This document shows, in pieces, positions 62,806 through 64,000 of a stretch of 64,000 bases of DNA. The DNA lies in contig NZ_CP127407.1 in NCBI RefSeq assembly GCF_030291075.1, forward strand, positions 1,424,001 through 1,488,000. The letters run 5' to 3'. Numbering within the stretch: the first letter of the stretch is position 1; each line of letters starts with the position of its first letter. A program made the position numbers and the translations under genes. Under the pieces are notes generated by a model. The model was not told the origin of the DNA. It worked only from the letters and a program-made list of their open reading frames with translations, and did no database searches. This DNA is from Stenotrophomonas sp. 57. Lineage in GTDB: Bacteria > Pseudomonadota > Gammaproteobacteria > Xanthomonadales > Xanthomonadaceae.

Positions 62806-64000
62806 ATGACTACCAAAAAACCAAGCAAGGGCGGGAGCACCTTCCGCGGCCAAGCTCCGAAGAAGGGCGCCAAGGCGGGCACGGCCCGCACCACCAAACC
62901 GGGCAAGCCGTTGCCGGGCTGGTTCCCCGAATTGAATGAAGACGGCGCACCACCGCGTGGCCGCAAGGTCCGCAATACCGACGCGCCAGGCCCGGCCCCG
63001 GGCCGCAAGCTGCCGCCGACCGGCAAGGTGATCGACGATCCCTACGCCGCGCGCGAAGCGGAGAAATACGAGCAGCCCATCGCAAGCCGCGAGGCCATCC
63101 TGGCCCTGCTGGAGCGCTGCGAAGGGCCGCAGACGGCCGAGGAACTGGGCGCACGCCTGGGCCTGACCGCACCGGATCGTGCCGAAGCGCTGTCGCGCCG
63201 GCTCGGCGCCATGGTCCGTGATGGCCAGCTGGTGCAGAACCGCCGTGGCGGCTTCGCCCCGATCCAGACCCTGAACCTGGTCACCGGCGTGGTGATCGCC
63301 AACCCGGAAGGGTTCGGCTTCCTGCGCCCGGTCGAGGGGGGCGACGACCTGTTCCTGCCCCCGTATGAAATGCGCAAGGTCATGCACGGTGACAAGGTGC
63401 TGGCCCGCGTGACCGGCATCGACCACCGTGGCCGTCGGGAAGGCAGCATTGCGCGCGTGCTCGAACGCGGCATGACCCGCCTGATCGGCCGCTTCAGCGT
63501 CGAGATGGGGATCAACTACGTGGTGCCTGACGACAAGCGCGTGCAGCGCAACGTGCAGGTACCGCCGGACCAGACCGGGGGTGCGCGTGATGGCCAGCTG
63601 GTGGTCTGCGAACTGACCCAGGCGCCGGACAGCCGCCGCCCGCCGATCGGCCGCATCATCGCCGTGCTCGGCGACAAGCTGACCGCATCGCTGGTGGTGG
63701 AAACCGCCATCCACGGCCACGAGCTGCCGTTCGAGTTCCCGCAGGAGGTGCTGGACGAAGCCGCCTCGGTGCCGATGGTGGTCGAGCCGGCGATGATCGG
63801 CGACCGCGTGGATCTGCGCAGCACGCCGCTGGTGACCATCGATGGTGAGGATGCCAAGGACTTCGACGACGCGGTGTACTGCGAACCGAATGCCGATGGC
63901 TTCCGCCTGGTGGTGGCGATTGCCGATGTCTCCAACTACGTTCGCCCCGGCACGCCGCTGGACGAGGAAGCGCAGAAGCGCGCCACGTCGGTGTACTTCC
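62806..64000 (+). CDS. rnr: Ribonuclease R, N-terminal part
   Basis: The frame opens at ATG 62806 and runs off the right edge without a stop (398 codons seen). A basic, disordered N-terminus (about residues 1-85, Lys/Pro/Gly-rich) is followed by a winged helix (SREAILALLERCEGPQTAEELG, in part) and a cold-shock domain (GVVIANPEGFGFLRPVEGG). The RNB catalytic domain starts near residue 320, with TIDGEDAKDFDDAVYCE holding the metal-binding aspartates. RNase R degrades structured RNA 3' to 5' and works in rRNA quality control and trans-translation. It is divergent from tRNA-Leu unit 3. Confidence 0.95.
   Translation, partial: MTTKKPSKGGSTFRGQAPKKGAKAGTARTTKPGKPLPGWFPELNEDGAPPRGRKVRNTDAPGPAPGRKLPPTGKVIDDPYAAREAEKYEQPIASREAILALLERCEGPQTAEELGARLGLTAPDRAEALSRRLGAMVRDGQLVQNRRGGFAPIQTLNLVTGVVIANPEGFGFLRPVEGGDDLFLPPYEMRKVMHGDKVLARVTGIDHRGRREGSIARVLERGMTRLIGRFSVEMGINYVVPDDKRVQRNVQVPPDQTGGARDGQLVVCELTQAPDSRRPPIGRIIAVLGDKLTASLVVETAIHGHELPFEFPQEVLDEAASVPMVVEPAMIGDRVDLRSTPLVTIDGEDAKDFDDAVYCEPNADGFRLVVAIADVSNYVRPGTPLDEEAQKRATSVYF

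Noticed and set aside
62784..63935. Minus-strand frames opposite the right-edge region
   Set aside because: The plus strand carries the open 5' part of rnr with an intact RNB active-site motif; the minus frames are shadows.

Overview
The window is a high-GC gammaproteobacterial chromosome segment, almost certainly Stenotrophomonas (S. maltophilia group). The grounds are the protein sequences, the gene order of a Xanthomonadaceae core cluster, the MarR/outer-membrane/EmrA/EmrB efflux operon layout known from S. maltophilia, and many intergenic palindromes ending in GTAG/CTAC that match the SMAG repeats of this species. No plasmid, prophage, transposase or CRISPR array was seen.

Layout. 1-6.2 kb: the tail of a DMT permease, a large palindromic repeat, a periplasmic cyclophilin, a PadR/membrane-sensor pair, an intracellular PHA depolymerase, a methyltransferase and HemJ. 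6.2-28.5 kb: a long minus-strand core block. Read in transcription order it is rpsB-tsf-(HDOD/GGDEF gene)-pyrH-frr-uppS-cdsA-dxr-rseP-bamA-lpxD-fabZ-lpxA-lpxB-rnhB-dnaE-(lipoprotein)-accA, covering translation, isoprenoid and phospholipid precursors, outer-membrane assembly, lipid A and replication. Many junctions are 4-base start/stop overlaps. 28.7-34.5 kb: an archaic (Csu-type, spore-coat-U) chaperone-usher pilus operon that runs directly into the rpsB promoter. 34.7-41.6 kb, plus strand: map-glnD-dapD-unknown-arsC-like-dapE (N-terminal Met removal, PII control, lysine/DAP synthesis). 41.7-49.2 kb: a Sel1-type lipoprotein, asnB with its own leader, a low-GC orphan gene, a penicillin-acylase-family enzyme and a bacterioferritin. 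49.2-57.3 kb: parC, an AraC regulator and the emrRCAB multidrug efflux operon. 57.4-62.7 kb: three separate tRNA-Leu(CAG) units, each with its own promoter and terminator, interleaved with a LysR/TSUP pair and an unstudied operon (zinc ribbon, CFI-box protein, SPFH-GYF protein). 62.8 kb to the end: the 5' part of rnr (RNase R), which runs off the window.

The most notable observation is upstream of asnB: a 32-codon leader ORF with seven Asn codons within eleven positions, followed by a Rho-independent terminator whose 3' arm octamer is repeated exactly inside the leader. This is the architecture of ribosome-mediated transcription attenuation, here apparently sensing asparaginyl-tRNA. It is not an attenuator I know to have been described.
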